Positions 1 to 8,146 of a DNA stretch of 64,000 bases are shown piece by piece (position 1 is the first letter of the stretch; every line of letters begins with the position of its first letter). The notes beneath the pieces are model-generated. The model was not told where the DNA came from, did no database searches, and saw nothing but the letters and a program-made list of their open reading frames with translations. The stretch lies in contig JAJDUB010000068.1 of NCBI GenBank assembly GCA_022826885.1, positions 26,387 to 90,386 of the forward strand. Reading direction: 5' to 3'. The stretch comes from Gammaproteobacteria bacterium. Lineage in GTDB: Bacteria; Pseudomonadota; Gammaproteobacteria; Eutrophobiales; Eutrophobiaceae. The position numbers and the translations under genes were made by a program.

Positions 1-1
1 G

Positions 2-361
2 GCGTGTCTGCTAACGCTGCCGGCCGGTTGTGGCGATAACGGGTCGGCAGGGAGAGGAAATGCGGCGCAGGTAGCCGGCAGCGCCGACGCGCCGGTCGAC
101 ATCCATGACGGCAAAACCTTGTACGAGTTGTACTGCATTGCCTGCCACGACCAGGGACCGGGCCATCCGGGGACCATGCGCCTGCAGGAGAGAGTCGGTG
201 AGGAACAGGCGGCCCTGCTGGACCGGGAGAACCTTCCGCCGGAATATATAAAACTGGTGGTGCGGGAAGGGTTCAAACTGATGCCGCCTTTCCGCCACAG
301 TGAGATCTCCGACAGGCAACTGGATGAACTGGCAGCCTATATCACGGGAGAGGCTGACTGA
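2..361 (+). CDS. c-type cytochrome, p-cresol methylhydroxylase cytochrome-subunit-like (5' partial)
   Basis: The frame is open to the left edge, so the start lies outside the window. The visible part has one haem c motif (CIACH) and, about 50 residues later, a Met in the context LMPPF, the usual second axial iron ligand. The N-terminal part LLTLPAGCGDNG could be the end of a secretion or lipoprotein signal, but the lipobox is poor. A single-haem cytochrome of about 100 residues matches the cytochrome subunit of p-cresol methylhydroxylase, which takes electrons from a VAO-family flavoprotein. Such a flavoprotein is encoded at 2077-3516 in the same operon, which supports this reading. The stop codon overlaps the ATG of the next gene by one base. 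Partner specificity is inferred. Confidence 0.8.
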   Translation, partial: ACLLTLPAGCGDNGSAGRGNAAQVAGSADAPVDIHDGKTLYELYCIACHDQGPGHPGTMRLQERVGEEQAALLDRENLPPEYIKLVVREGFKLMPPFRHSEISDRQLDELAAYITGEAD

Positions 362-1845
362 TGGATATGGAAACGGTCACCTTGTCGGCCGAGGCCCGGG
401 CGGTAGCCGAGCGCATCCGGAATTTACGCGATTATCTCGAGTTGCTGGCCGAACACGGCCAGTGCATCACCTGGCCCGAAACCGTGCTGCCTGAACCCGA
501 TATACGTAAGGTTGTCGTCGCGGCGGGCCGCGACGCCATGGCCGGGCCGGCTATCGTGTTCGACAATATCCGTGGTTATCCCGGCAAGAGACTGGTAATA
601 GGGGTGCACGGCAGTTTTTCCAATATAGCCCTGCTGCTGGGCAAACCGAAAGGAACCAGCATCAAGGAACTGTTCTACGAACTGGCGGGTCGTTGGGGAT
701 CCGACAAACCGTTGATAAACAGGGTGAAACCGGATGACGCACCAGTGCACGAAAACAGGGTTGAAGCGGATATAAACCTGTATGACATGTTGCCGTTGTA
801 CCGCATCAATGCCCTGGATGGCGGTTTTTATATCGCCAAGGCCAATATCGTCAGCCGCGACCCCCGCGACCCGGATAATTTTGCCAAGCAGAACGTGGGG
901 ATTTACCGTATCCAGGTCCAGGGACCGGACAAGTTCACCTTGTTGTCCGTTCCGTCCCACGATATGGCGCAACAGATACGCATGGCGGAACAGGACGATG
1001 TCCCGCTGAAGATCGCAGTGATGCTCGGTAACCACCCGGCCATGGCCATGTTTGCCGCCACCCCCGTCAATTACGATGAATCGGAATTTGCCTATGCTTC
1101 GCAGATGATGGGCAGCCCTATAGACCTCACCCAGTCCGGCAACGGCCTGGATGTTCTTGCCGGCGCAGAAATGGTAATAGAAGCAGAATTGCTCAATAAC
1201 AAGCGCTGCCTGGAAGGGCCGTTCGGAGAGTTCCCGGGTAGTTACAGCGGTATTCGTCATGTTCCCCTGTTCCGGGTGACTGCCGTTTCTCACCGCACCG
1301 ACCCCATCTTTGAAAGTATTTACATCGGTAAGGGCTGGACCGAACACGATACGTTAATCGGGCTGAGCACCTGTGCCCCCATTTATGCCCAGTTAAAGGA
1401 GAACTTCCCGGAAGTTGTCGCGGTGAACGCCCTGTACCAGCATGGTCTGACCGGGATCATTTCAGTGAAAAACCGGTTTGCCGGCTTCGCCAAGTCGGTA
1501 GCAATGCGGGCCCTGGGGACGCCCCACGGTCTGATGTACCTGAAAAACCTCATCATGGTGGATGACGACGTCGATCCCTTCGATCTCAACCAGGTCATGT
1601 GGGCTTTGTCCACGCGCACCCGCGCCAGCGATATTATCGTGATTCCGAATATGCCCATGGTTATTATCGACCCGGCCGCGGAGATTCCGGGGAAGGGCCA
1701 TCGCCTGATCATCGATGCCACCAGCTTCATGCCCCCCGATCCCATCGGTGGTGATGCAAAGATCGTTTCACCGCCCACAGGTCCTGAAATTGATGACCTG
1801 GCAAAGTATATTCTACGGCTGCAGAAAGAGGCGGAAGGCCGATGA
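361..1845 (+). CDS. ubiD: UbiD-family prenyl-FMN-dependent (de)carboxylase, copy 1
   Basis: A 494-residue protein of normal UbiD length. It carries the family signature LEGPFGEFPGSY around residues 280-292, with the two acidic residues of the active site, and the conserved stretches GPAIVFDNIRGYPGK and KQNVGIYRIQV of the prenyl-FMN and metal binding domain. UbiD enzymes reversibly decarboxylate aromatic or alpha,beta-unsaturated acids and need prenylated FMN made by UbiX (4302-4871). The next gene, overlapping by four bases, is a VdcD-type zinc ribbon. UbiD plus VdcD plus UbiX is the gene set of non-oxidative hydroxyarylic acid decarboxylases (VdcBCD/BsdBCD), so a hydroxybenzoate-type substrate is likely. 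A paralogue lies at 16034-17557, about two-thirds identical by eye. Confidence 0.93.
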   Translation: MDMETVTLSAEARAVAERIRNLRDYLELLAEHGQCITWPETVLPEPDIRKVVVAAGRDAMAGPAIVFDNIRGYPGKRLVIGVHGSFSNIALLLGKPKGTSIKELFYELAGRWGSDKPLINRVKPDDAPVHENRVEADINLYDMLPLYRINALDGGFYIAKANIVSRDPRDPDNFAKQNVGIYRIQVQGPDKFTLLSVPSHDMAQQIRMAEQDDVPLKIAVMLGNHPAMAMFAATPVNYDESEFAYASQMMGSPIDLTQSGNGLDVLAGAEMVIEAELLNNKRCLEGPFGEFPGSYSGIRHVPLFRVTAVSHRTDPIFESIYIGKGWTEHDTLIGLSTCAPIYAQLKENFPEVVAVNALYQHGLTGIISVKNRFAGFAKSVAMRALGTPHGLMYLKNLIMVDDDVDPFDLNQVMWALSTRTRASDIIVIPNMPMVIIDPAAEIPGKGHRLIIDATSFMPPDPIGGDAKIVSPPTGPEIDDLAKYILRLQKEAEGR

Positions 1846-2075
1846 ACTGTCCACGGTGCAACTCAGCGCAGGAACACCTGCGCACCGAATACCAGGGTAG
1901 GGAAGGGGACGAACTGGTCTGGACCGTATTTTACTGCCGGCGCTGTTCGTTCACCTGGCGTGACAGCGAGCCTGCAGAATCGATAGATTATGCTGAGCGG
2001 GAAGCCTGGTTCCGCGCCGACCCGGACCATCCGGAAAAGTACAAACACAACATACCGCCGGCGGATGGGAATTAG
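1842..2075 (+). CDS. vdcD: VdcD/BsdD-type zinc-ribbon subunit of hydroxyarylic acid decarboxylase, copy 1
   Basis: A 77-residue protein with two CxxC knuckles (CPRC near residue 3 and CRRC near residue 32) followed by SFTWRDSEP and a proline-rich end (NIPP). This is the pattern of VdcD/YclD/BsdD, the small third subunit of vanillate and 4-hydroxybenzoate decarboxylases. In that family the small subunit is required for or enhances decarboxylase activity, but its mechanism is not settled. The start codon overlaps the stop of ubiD copy 1 as ATGA, implying translational coupling. A second, divergent copy is at 11476-11706. Confidence 0.85.
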   Translation: MNCPRCNSAQEHLRTEYQGREGDELVWTVFYCRRCSFTWRDSEPAESIDYAEREAWFRADPDHPEKYKHNIPPADGN

Positions 2076-2076
2076 G

Positions 2077-3516
2077 ATGTCAAAAATATTGATCAATAAA
2101 TTGAGGAAAGAACTGGGCAGGGACGCTGTTTTGTCCGGCGCCGGCGCCATTGCCGGGGGCGGATATGCGCGGGCCGGCAGAACGCCGGTCGGCGTGGCGC
2201 TTCCGGAAGACATTGACCAGTTGCGGACGATACTGTCCATTGCCTCTGAAAACAATGTATCGTTGTGGGTCCTGCCCAATACGGCCGCAAACGGAGGCAT
2301 GGCCGGTCCGGCAACGGACAGGGATATCCTGGTCATCGATCAATCCCGCATGAACAGGATTGTAGAGGTCAACGTCAAGGGCGCTTACGCCCTGGTGGAA
2401 CCGGGTGTCAGTTATATACAACTGAATGACTACCTGGAAGAAAACAACACCGGCCTGTGGGTTGACTGCGACAGGAACGGACTGAATTCGGTCTCCGGCA
2501 GCGTCACCGCAAGAGAGTTCGGCTATACCGCCTACGGGGACCACACCATGATGCAGTGTGGTATGGAAATCATGCTGGCTGATGGTGAGCTGGTGCGCCT
2601 GGGGATGGGCGCCATGCCGAAGAGCAATACCTGGCAACTGGCAAAGTACGCGTACGGTCCTTATCTCGACGGCCTGTTTACGCAGTCCGGCCTGGGTATC
2701 GTAACCAAAATGGGCGTATGGCTGATGCCGGCCCCGCCGGCGTATCAGCCCTTTGCAGTGACCCTGAAGGGCGACAGCGATCTTGCCCAGGCCATCGAGA
2801 TATTGCGCTCTTTCAAGGTCAACGTCATCATTCCCAATACGGTAGTAATCAGCAACACGGTACTGGACGCAGCGCCTTTTGCGTCACGAGATGATTTTAC
2901 CGACGGCATGGAGGTCGATACCGCGCGCCTGGCTGCCTGGCACGGCCTGGGTCAGTGGACCCTGTACGGCGCCTTGTATAACACACCACCGAACGTCGAT
3001 GTGCTGTGGTCCATGATGCGCAGTGCCTTCGCCGGAATCGAGGGCGCTACGGTACTTGACCTGAAAACCCAGGCGGCCAACCCGGTACTGTCCGGCAGGG
3101 AGTCGATGATGCGCGGACGTCCCTCGAAGGAATTCAGCAACCTCGGCAACTGGTCCGGCGATGCTTACCTGTATGCCGGGTTTGTCTCCCCTATTGACGG
3201 GCGGCAAGTGTTGAAGGTGAATAAACTGGCAGGCGATACGGTGCGCGCCGCCGGTTTCGATTACCTGGCGGAATACGCGGTCGGCTGGCGCTCCGTTATC
3301 CAGCGGGTGTACCTGCCGTATCAGTCCGGGTCCGAACCCAGGGCCGCCGCGTGTCTTGGTGAGTTGATCGAATCGATGGCTGAGCGGGGCCACGGTGTGA
3401 GCCATATCAGCGCCGGCTACCTGGACAAGGCCCTGGCAAGCTATGACAACGCGGGCATGGCCGAACTGCGCAGCAGGCTCAAACAGGCCCTGGATCCCGG
3501 CAAACTGTTTGCCTGA
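2077..3516 (+). CDS. FAD-linked oxidase of the vanillyl-alcohol oxidase / p-cresol methylhydroxylase family
   Basis: A 479-residue flavoprotein. The ATG at 2077 was chosen because it directly follows the vdcD stop at 2075 and gives a normal N-terminus (MSKILINKLRKELGRDAVL). An N-terminal PCMH-type FAD-binding half contains WVLPNTAANGGMAGP, RMNRIVEVNVKGAYALVEPGVSY and SGSVTAREFGYTAYGDH. A C-terminal cap ends in the family-typical LDPGKLFA. VAO-family enzymes oxidise para-substituted phenols through a quinone methide. The cytochrome-dependent members (PchF, eugenol hydroxylase) pair with a small cytochrome c like the one ending at 361. The operon could therefore oxidise a 4-alkylphenol toward the hydroxybenzoate that UbiD/VdcD decarboxylates. 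The substrate is inferred. Confidence 0.85.
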   Translation: MSKILINKLRKELGRDAVLSGAGAIAGGGYARAGRTPVGVALPEDIDQLRTILSIASENNVSLWVLPNTAANGGMAGPATDRDILVIDQSRMNRIVEVNVKGAYALVEPGVSYIQLNDYLEENNTGLWVDCDRNGLNSVSGSVTAREFGYTAYGDHTMMQCGMEIMLADGELVRLGMGAMPKSNTWQLAKYAYGPYLDGLFTQSGLGIVTKMGVWLMPAPPAYQPFAVTLKGDSDLAQAIEILRSFKVNVIIPNTVVISNTVLDAAPFASRDDFTDGMEVDTARLAAWHGLGQWTLYGALYNTPPNVDVLWSMMRSAFAGIEGATVLDLKTQAANPVLSGRESMMRGRPSKEFSNLGNWSGDAYLYAGFVSPIDGRQVLKVNKLAGDTVRAAGFDYLAEYAVGWRSVIQRVYLPYQSGSEPRAAACLGELIESMAERGHGVSHISAGYLDKALASYDNAGMAELRSRLKQALDPGKLFA

Positions 3517-3542
3517 TCATTCCTGCGCCAGCCTGCAAGTAC

Positions 3543-3571
3543 TTGACATGGTTGCTACCAGTTGCTACCTT
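3543..3571 (+). promoter_or_regulatory. Sigma-70 promoter of the toxin-antitoxin pair, with a direct-repeat operator candidate
   Basis: A perfect -35 box TTGACA (3543-3548) lies 17 bases before TACCTT (3566-3571). Inside the spacer and -10 region the 9-mer GTTGCTACC occurs twice in direct orientation (3551-3559 and 3561-3569), a period of 10 bases, about one helical turn. This is a plausible autoregulatory binding site for the antitoxin. Transcription would start at or next to the antitoxin ATG at 3579, suggesting a leaderless message. Confidence 0.55.
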
Positions 3572-3578
3572 ATTGAGT

Positions 3579-3872
3579 ATGAGATCAGTCGGAATAAAAG
3601 TGCTTAATAATCGTTTGAGTGAGTATGTCAGGCTGGCTGCGGCAGGTGAGACCGTGCTTGTCACGGACCGTGATCGGGTGGTTGCCGAAATTGTTCCCCC
3701 CAGCGCAGCCAGGAGTCCGGTTTTGGCTGATGCCATGCTTGCGGAAGCGGTGCGCAAAGGCTGGTTAACACCGCCAGCGTTGGCAGGCATCGGTGGACCA
3801 CCAGAACCCGTGCCCGTCGCGCCACTACACGACCTACTGGACGAGTTGGATAGTGACCGAAACGAGCGGTGA
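3579..3872 (+). CDS. Phd/YefM-type antitoxin
   Basis: A 97-residue protein beginning MRSVGIKVLNNRLSEYVRL. The N-terminal half is the Phd/YefM DNA-binding fold, with the typical GETVLVTDRDRVVAEIVPP strand pair. The C-terminal part is acidic and proline-rich and would wrap the toxin. The ATG at 3579 is preferred because an earlier in-frame TTG at 3543 would place the promoter inside the gene. The stop overlaps the GTG start of the PIN-domain toxin by four bases. The pair sits between catabolic genes and is probably a stabilising or acquired element. Confidence 0.85.
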   Translation: MRSVGIKVLNNRLSEYVRLAAAGETVLVTDRDRVVAEIVPPSAARSPVLADAMLAEAVRKGWLTPPALAGIGGPPEPVPVAPLHDLLDELDSDRNER

Positions 3873-4255
3873 TTTATCTTGACACCTCTGTTGCGCTTGC
3901 CCAGTTATTGGCCGAGGACCGGCGTCCACCTGCTTCACTCTGGAATGAAACGCTTGTAAGCAGTCGATTACTGGAATATGAACTCTGGAACCGGCTTCAT
4001 GCGCGATCGCTGGCTGCTTCTCATGGCGAAGCGGCGTATCAACTCATCGGCCGAATTGCATTATTGGAGCTTTCATCCCCTGTTCTGGCACGTGCGCTGA
4101 ACGCTTTCCCCGCGCCGGTGCGTACATTGGATGCCCTGCACCTGGCATCGTGTGAATACTTATACAAGTCAGCGCAGCCTGTTACGCTGGCGAGCTACGA
4201 TCAACGTATGCTCAACGTTGCCGGGGCCATGGACCTACCTGTCCTGGACCTGTAA
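3869..4255 (+). CDS. vapC: VapC-type PIN-domain ribonuclease toxin
   Basis: A 128-residue PIN-domain protein. The expected acidic metal-binding residues are visible: Asp5 in MIYLDTS, Glu38 in LEYELWNR, the Asp in RTLDALHLA near residue 90 and the Asp in SYDQRM near residue 110. VapC toxins cleave tRNA or rRNA and are neutralised by the co-transcribed antitoxin. The start is GTG, overlapping the antitoxin stop (GTGA), the usual coupling in this class. The RNA target cannot be read from the sequence. Confidence 0.88.
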   Translation: MIYLDTSVALAQLLAEDRRPPASLWNETLVSSRLLEYELWNRLHARSLAASHGEAAYQLIGRIALLELSSPVLARALNAFPAPVRTLDALHLASCEYLYKSAQPVTLASYDQRMLNVAGAMDLPVLDL

Positions 4256-4301
4256 TGCCAGCGCGCATCGCCTCTTTTACCACCAGACCCGTTTCGGCAG
4301 T

Positions 4302-4871
4302 TCAGGCCTTGACCCCGGCCCAGCGTTTTACTATGCCGGGGTCGATATCGAACAGGTCCAGCGCCCGGCCGACACTGGCGTTGATGATATCGTCAAGGGT
4401 CTGCGGCCTGTTATAGAAAGCCGGAGTGGGTGGCGCAATGATTGCCCCGAGCAGCGATACGTCATAAAACAGTTTGCAGTGCCCCGTATGCAACGGAGTC
4501 TCGCGGGGCATGATCACCAGGCGCCGGCGCTCCTTGAGCACTACGTCGGCAGCTCGCACCAGCAGGTTCTCGGCATAGGAATGAGTGATTGCAGAGAGAG
4601 TGCGCATGGAACAGGGGGCGACTATCATGCCGTCGGTCCTGAAGGAACCGCTGGAAATGCTGGCAGCGATGTCCTTGATATTGTGCGTCACGTCCGCCAA
4701 AGCCTCTATGCCGGCAACGGTGTGATCCGTTTCAATGCCGATATTGAGCTTGGCCGCGTTGGTCATCACCAGGTGGGTTTCGATATCCGGCATTTCAGCC
4801 AGCACTTCGACCAGGCGGATGCCGTAAGGCAGGCCGCTGGCGCCGGACATGCCGATAATTATGCGTTTCAT
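4302..4871 (-). CDS. ubiX: UbiX flavin prenyltransferase
   Basis: A 189-residue protein starting MKRIIIGMSGASGLPYGIRLVEVL, the UbiX/Pad1 nucleotide-binding signature. It also contains APCSMRTLSAITHSYAENLLVRAADV and RRLVIMPRETPLHTGH, both strongly conserved in UbiX. The enzyme joins dimethylallyl phosphate to FMN and cyclises it to prenyl-FMN, the cofactor of UbiD enzymes. The start at 4871 is supported by a GGAG upstream and by the normal length. A longer frame to 4952 has no family support. It faces the mol-oxidoreductase gene divergently across 169 bases and serves the two ubiD genes nearby. Confidence 0.93.
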   Translation of the reverse strand: MKRIIIGMSGASGLPYGIRLVEVLAEMPDIETHLVMTNAAKLNIGIETDHTVAGIEALADVTHNIKDIAASISSGSFRTDGMIVAPCSMRTLSAITHSYAENLLVRAADVVLKERRRLVIMPRETPLHTGHCKLFYDVSLLGAIIAPPTPAFYNRPQTLDDIINASVGRALDLFDIDPGIVKRWAGVKA

Positions 4872-5040
4872 GGAGGCTCCGGTTTCCGGTTTCAGGTTGT
4901 TTCTAGAATATTCACAAAAACCGGACAAAATCAAATACAAAATTTCCCACAAATTGGAAGATGTATACTATACTTAATATTTGAGGATACGTTTTCTGCA
5001 TTTAACATAACCCAACATATATCGAAGGGGGAGATTTTCG

Positions 5041-7176
5041 ATGGCCGCACAACTTAAAGAAACCTATTACGGCGGTTGCCCGCATGATTGTCCCGATACC
5101 TGTTCCATGGTATTCGAAGTCGAGGACGGCAAACTAACCGGTGTACACGGCAACCCCGATCATCCCATGACCCGCGGGGGCCTGTGTGTCAAGCTCGATG
5201 ATTATGAGAAACGCCATTACCATCCGGATCGGGTGCTCCATCCGCTGCGCCGGACCGGCCCGAAGGGCAGCAAACAATTCGAGCGCATCTCCTGGGATGA
5301 GGCGCTGAATGAAGTCATAAGCCGCTGGAAAGACATCATTGATGAATACGGCCCCCAGGCTATCGTCCCGTACAGTTACCTGGGACACCAGGGCCTGATA
5401 CATGGTTTGAACGGCGGTGACGCGTTTTTCAACAGGCTGGGCGCTACGGTGTGTGAGCGCACTTTCTGCGGCGAGGGGTCGGCGACGGCCTGGGTGCTGA
5501 CCAACGGCCCTACAAGCGGCGTGGATCCGGAAAGTTTTGCCCATTCCAAGTACATTATCCTGTGGGGCTGCAACAGCGTGAGCACCAACCTGCACGCCTG
5601 GCATTTTGTCAAGGACGCCAAGGACAGGGGGGCCAAACTGGTGGTGATTGACCCCTACCGTTCGCGTACCGCGAGGCAGGCCGACTGGCATGTCACTATT
5701 CGTCCCGGCACCGATGGCGCCCTGGCCATGGCCATGATCAATGTGATCATTGAAGAGAATCTGCTTGACCAGGATTACGTGGACAACTACACCGTCGGCT
5801 TCGAGCAACTGGCGGAGCGGGCCAAGGACCGCACGCCCGAGTGGGCAGCTGAAGTCACCGGTATTCCTGCCGATGATATCCGCACCCTGGCGCGTGAATA
5901 TGCCGCCACTAACCCGGCCGCGATTCGCATCGGCGTTGCCGTGGAGAGAAACTGGGGTGGCGGCCAGGCCATACGCGCTATCAGTTGCCTGCCGTCGCTG
6001 ACCGGCGCTTGGCGCGAAGTGGGAGGTGGTATTTACCAGATGACCTTCTGGGAACATCCCTACAAACTGGACGTCATATCGCAACCGCAGCTCATTCCGG
6101 AAGGCACGCGGGTCATCAATAACCTGCAGATCGGCCGGGCGCTGACCGGTGAGATGGAGCTGGACCCGCCCATCATGTCGCTGATGTGCTGGAACTCCAA
6201 CCCGGTCACCCAGGCGCCCGAAGCGGACAAGATCATCAAGGGACTGGAACGGGAGGACCTGTTCATGGTCTCCGCGGAGCATTTCATTTCCGATACCGCG
6301 GCGTATGCGGATATCGTCCTGCCTGCTGCCATGGGCGCGGAAATGGAAGATATCATCCTGTCCTGGGGGCACAACTACCTGACCTACAATACCCAGTGTG
6401 CCGATTTGCCCGGCGAAGTATTGTCCAACAACGAGATTTTCAACCGCCTGGCGCAGCGCCTGGGCTTTGAGGAAGACCGCTTCAAGTGGTCAGATTCCGA
6501 GTGCCTGGAGCATTTCGTCGACTGGGATTCGCCGGCCTGCGAGGGCCTCAGCGTGGATTACCTGCGCGAGAACGGCTTTGCGCGCATCAAGATCGGCGAG
6601 CCGCATGAGCGGGCGCCCCACAAGGAGGGCAATTTCCCCACGCCGTCAGGCAAGTGTGAATTTTTCTCGGAAACCGCGGCCAACGGCAATTTTATCATCG
6701 CGCCGTTCCGGCAGATGTACGAGGACATGCAACCGGGCAACAGCGAACCGTTGGACAGCCTGCCCGATTATGTGCCGTCAAAGGAATCGGCCCAGACCAA
6801 CCCGGAACTGGCGGGGAAATATCCTTTGAATATCATCGCTCCGAAGAGTCACGGCTTCCTGAATTCCTGTTATGCCAACATGGATAACAAGATCAAGAGA
6901 CAGGGTGAGCAGTTCGTGATGATCAGTGAAGCGGATGCTGAGGCACGTGGTATCAGTGAGGGAGACCAGGTGCGCGTCTTTAATGACCGGGGCGCCTTCG
7001 AGGTGGTTGCCAAGGTCACTGACGACGTCAATGCGGGCCTGGTGGTGTCATCGCTGGGCTACTGGCGGCAATTGAACAAGGGTACCGCCAACGTCGTATC
7101 GTCCGCGGATTTTGCCGACATGGGGCACGCCCCGAGGGTGTTTGACAGCCTGGTACAGGTCGAGCGCGTCGCCTGA
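5041..7176 (+). CDS. Molybdopterin-dependent oxidoreductase (DMSO-reductase superfamily), single catalytic subunit
   Basis: A 711-residue protein with an N-terminal [4Fe-4S] motif (CPHDCPDTCSM, then GGLCVK), a molybdopterin oxidoreductase domain (ILWGCNSVSTNLHAWHFV, KLVVIDPYRSRTARQADWHV, GTDGALAMAMINVI) and a C-terminal dinucleotide-binding domain (GDQVRVFNDRGAFEVVAKV). No Tat signal is present, so it is cytoplasmic. The Mo ligand is probably the Cys of RTFCGEGS, but I cannot be sure. It has no adjacent electron-transfer subunit. The context suggests a role in aromatic metabolism, possibly hydroxyl transfer or dehydrogenation. A strong GGGGGAG ribosome site precedes the ATG, and TATACT hexamers at 4964-4974 may be its -10. 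Confidence 0.85.
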   Translation: MAAQLKETYYGGCPHDCPDTCSMVFEVEDGKLTGVHGNPDHPMTRGGLCVKLDDYEKRHYHPDRVLHPLRRTGPKGSKQFERISWDEALNEVISRWKDIIDEYGPQAIVPYSYLGHQGLIHGLNGGDAFFNRLGATVCERTFCGEGSATAWVLTNGPTSGVDPESFAHSKYIILWGCNSVSTNLHAWHFVKDAKDRGAKLVVIDPYRSRTARQADWHVTIRPGTDGALAMAMINVIIEENLLDQDYVDNYTVGFEQLAERAKDRTPEWAAEVTGIPADDIRTLAREYAATNPAAIRIGVAVERNWGGGQAIRAISCLPSLTGAWREVGGGIYQMTFWEHPYKLDVISQPQLIPEGTRVINNLQIGRALTGEMELDPPIMSLMCWNSNPVTQAPEADKIIKGLEREDLFMVSAEHFISDTAAYADIVLPAAMGAEMEDIILSWGHNYLTYNTQCADLPGEVLSNNEIFNRLAQRLGFEEDRFKWSDSECLEHFVDWDSPACEGLSVDYLRENGFARIKIGEPHERAPHKEGNFPTPSGKCEFFSETAANGNFIIAPFRQMYEDMQPGNSEPLDSLPDYVPSKESAQTNPELAGKYPLNIIAPKSHGFLNSCYANMDNKIKRQGEQFVMISEADAEARGISEGDQVRVFNDRGAFEVVAKVTDDVNAGLVVSSLGYWRQLNKGTANVVSSADFADMGHAPRVFDSLVQVERVA

Positions 7177-7192
7177 TCGGGCGGTGCAGCGG

Positions 7193-7342
7193 TTACCTGA
7201 AACGCGGGTTCTGATCCGGACTCCACTGCTGTTTCAGCAGGGTGTCCGGATCGCCGTATTTGGCGGCGATGGCGCGGAGCTTCGTGTCTTCCAGCGCTGT
7301 CAGGTGCCCGCGCTCGATGATTATTTCCCCATCCACTGCTAA
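7193..7342 (-). pseudogene. C-terminal remnant of an amidohydrolase
   Basis: The minus strand encodes about 49 codons reading LAVDGEIIIERGHLTALED and then a helical tail ending in a stop at 7193-7195. This is the terminal strand and helix of TIM-barrel amidohydrolases (the V-DG-I-V--G-L-T-LD pattern). In the same frame an upstream TAG follows at once, and no catalytic part of the enzyme is present. It is therefore a decayed fragment left beside the oxidoreductase gene. The specific subfamily cannot be named. Confidence 0.55.
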
Positions 7343-7587
7343 CGTCGGCTAGTTGCCTTAATGAAATGAAGGATGCGCCCGATGACGCGGACGACTGGAA
7401 AGCGGTAGAAGGCAAGCTCCAATACCTGGAGCGTTAACAGACCTGAGCGTCTTCCCCAACCGGTACATTAAGACCGGATTACTATGAAGACGTACACCTG
7501 CAGCAAATCGTTGTCATGCTGCTAGTGTCTTGTACAGGTGACTGGTTTTACATACAGTAACTCATGTTTTATGAGGAGGAGGAAGAA
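7343..7587. other. Intergenic stretch with a short coding remnant
   Basis: On the plus strand 7354-7437 reads as an open tail of 27 codons (NEMKDAPDDADDWKAVEGK, then QYLER and stop), acidic and helical, with no recognisable upstream part. It resembles the end of a decayed gene, not a functional small protein. The rest, up to a strong GAGGAGGAGGAA ribosome site at 7573-7584, shows nothing else I can support. Confidence 0.35.
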
Positions 7588-8100
7588 ATGCCAACTTTAA
7601 CAGCACTTACTTTAAGTATCGGTGGTCTTGCGTTCGTTATAGTTTATTTAGGCACGACAGTAATAGCGGGTATCGTTGCTCTCTGGGCGTTATTTATTGC
7701 CTGGGGAGGTTATTACGCTAACGGCGCAAATATGGAATCGGTTAAGCTGACACTGGGAGCGTTGATTTTTGGTATCGTTTTAGCGTGTATCTGTTGCATG
7801 TTGATACTGAGCGTTCCAGTAGGTTCAGTAACTGTCCCGTTTTGGGTGGCGGTTTTTGTTGCAGTTTTTGTATATTCGTCAAAAATAGAATTGTTTTCTG
7901 CACTTCCCACGACAGTGAATGGTTTTGCCCTTGTCTTTGCTTATGTGCTTCAGACAGAAGGCATGATGGACATGGCTGTTCTGACTGCGCCGTCTTTCAC
8001 AAATCCTCTTGCGTTGTTAACCGCATCGTCGGTCATAGGGGTAGTATGGGGCGTGCTGTCCAATAAGCTTACAGGTGTATTAAGCGGCGATAAAGCCTAG
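7588..8100 (+). CDS. DUF1097-like small integral membrane protein
   Basis: A 170-residue protein that is almost entirely hydrophobic, with five or six transmembrane segments (for example LAFVIVYLGTTVIAGIVALW and PFWVAVFVAVFVYSS). The pattern GIVALWALFIAWGGYYANG resembles DUF1097/YcdZ inner-membrane proteins, whose function is unknown. The ATG at 7588 is preferred over one at 7564 because the GAGGAGGAGGAA ribosome site lies between them. The gene is visibly richer in A and T than the catabolic genes around it and is flanked by gene remnants, which suggests separate acquisition. A hairpin follows the stop. Confidence 0.6.
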   Translation: MPTLTALTLSIGGLAFVIVYLGTTVIAGIVALWALFIAWGGYYANGANMESVKLTLGALIFGIVLACICCMLILSVPVGSVTVPFWVAVFVAVFVYSSKIELFSALPTTVNGFALVFAYVLQTEGMMDMAVLTAPSFTNPLALLTASSVIGVVWGVLSNKLTGVLSGDKA

Positions 8101-8119
8101 TGTTATCCGGCTGGCCAGG

Positions 8120-8146
8120 CAGGATGTGGTAATCTACCACATCCTG
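8120..8146 (+). terminator. Probable transcription terminator hairpin
   Basis: A perfect 12-base inverted repeat, CAGGATGTGGTA and TACCACATCCTG, is separated by ATC and lies 20 bases after the stop of the membrane protein gene. A short T-containing run (TTCGGTTT) follows. The stem is strong but the U-tract is poor. Confidence 0.55.

Noticed and set aside
424..1347. Long minus-strand open frame inside ubiD copy 1
   Set aside because: It is antisense to a well-supported UbiD with strong motifs. The translation has no recognisable domain.
3543..3578. Upstream extension of the antitoxin from a TTG codon
   Set aside because: It would put the -35 and -10 boxes inside the gene, and the added residues do not match the Phd/YefM N-terminus.
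4941..4974. Full promoter for the molybdopterin oxidoreductase
   Set aside because: TATACT hexamers are present but no acceptable -35 box is found at 16-18 bases, so it is only mentioned in the gene entry.
4131..5057. Long plus-strand open frame of 308 codons
   Set aside because: It lies opposite ubiX and overlaps the vapC end. Its composition is that of a complementary-strand shadow, and ubiX is clearly real.
5134..6372. 412-codon minus-strand frame
   Set aside because: It is a shadow of the molybdopterin oxidoreductase. GC-rich codon bias keeps the antisense frame open.
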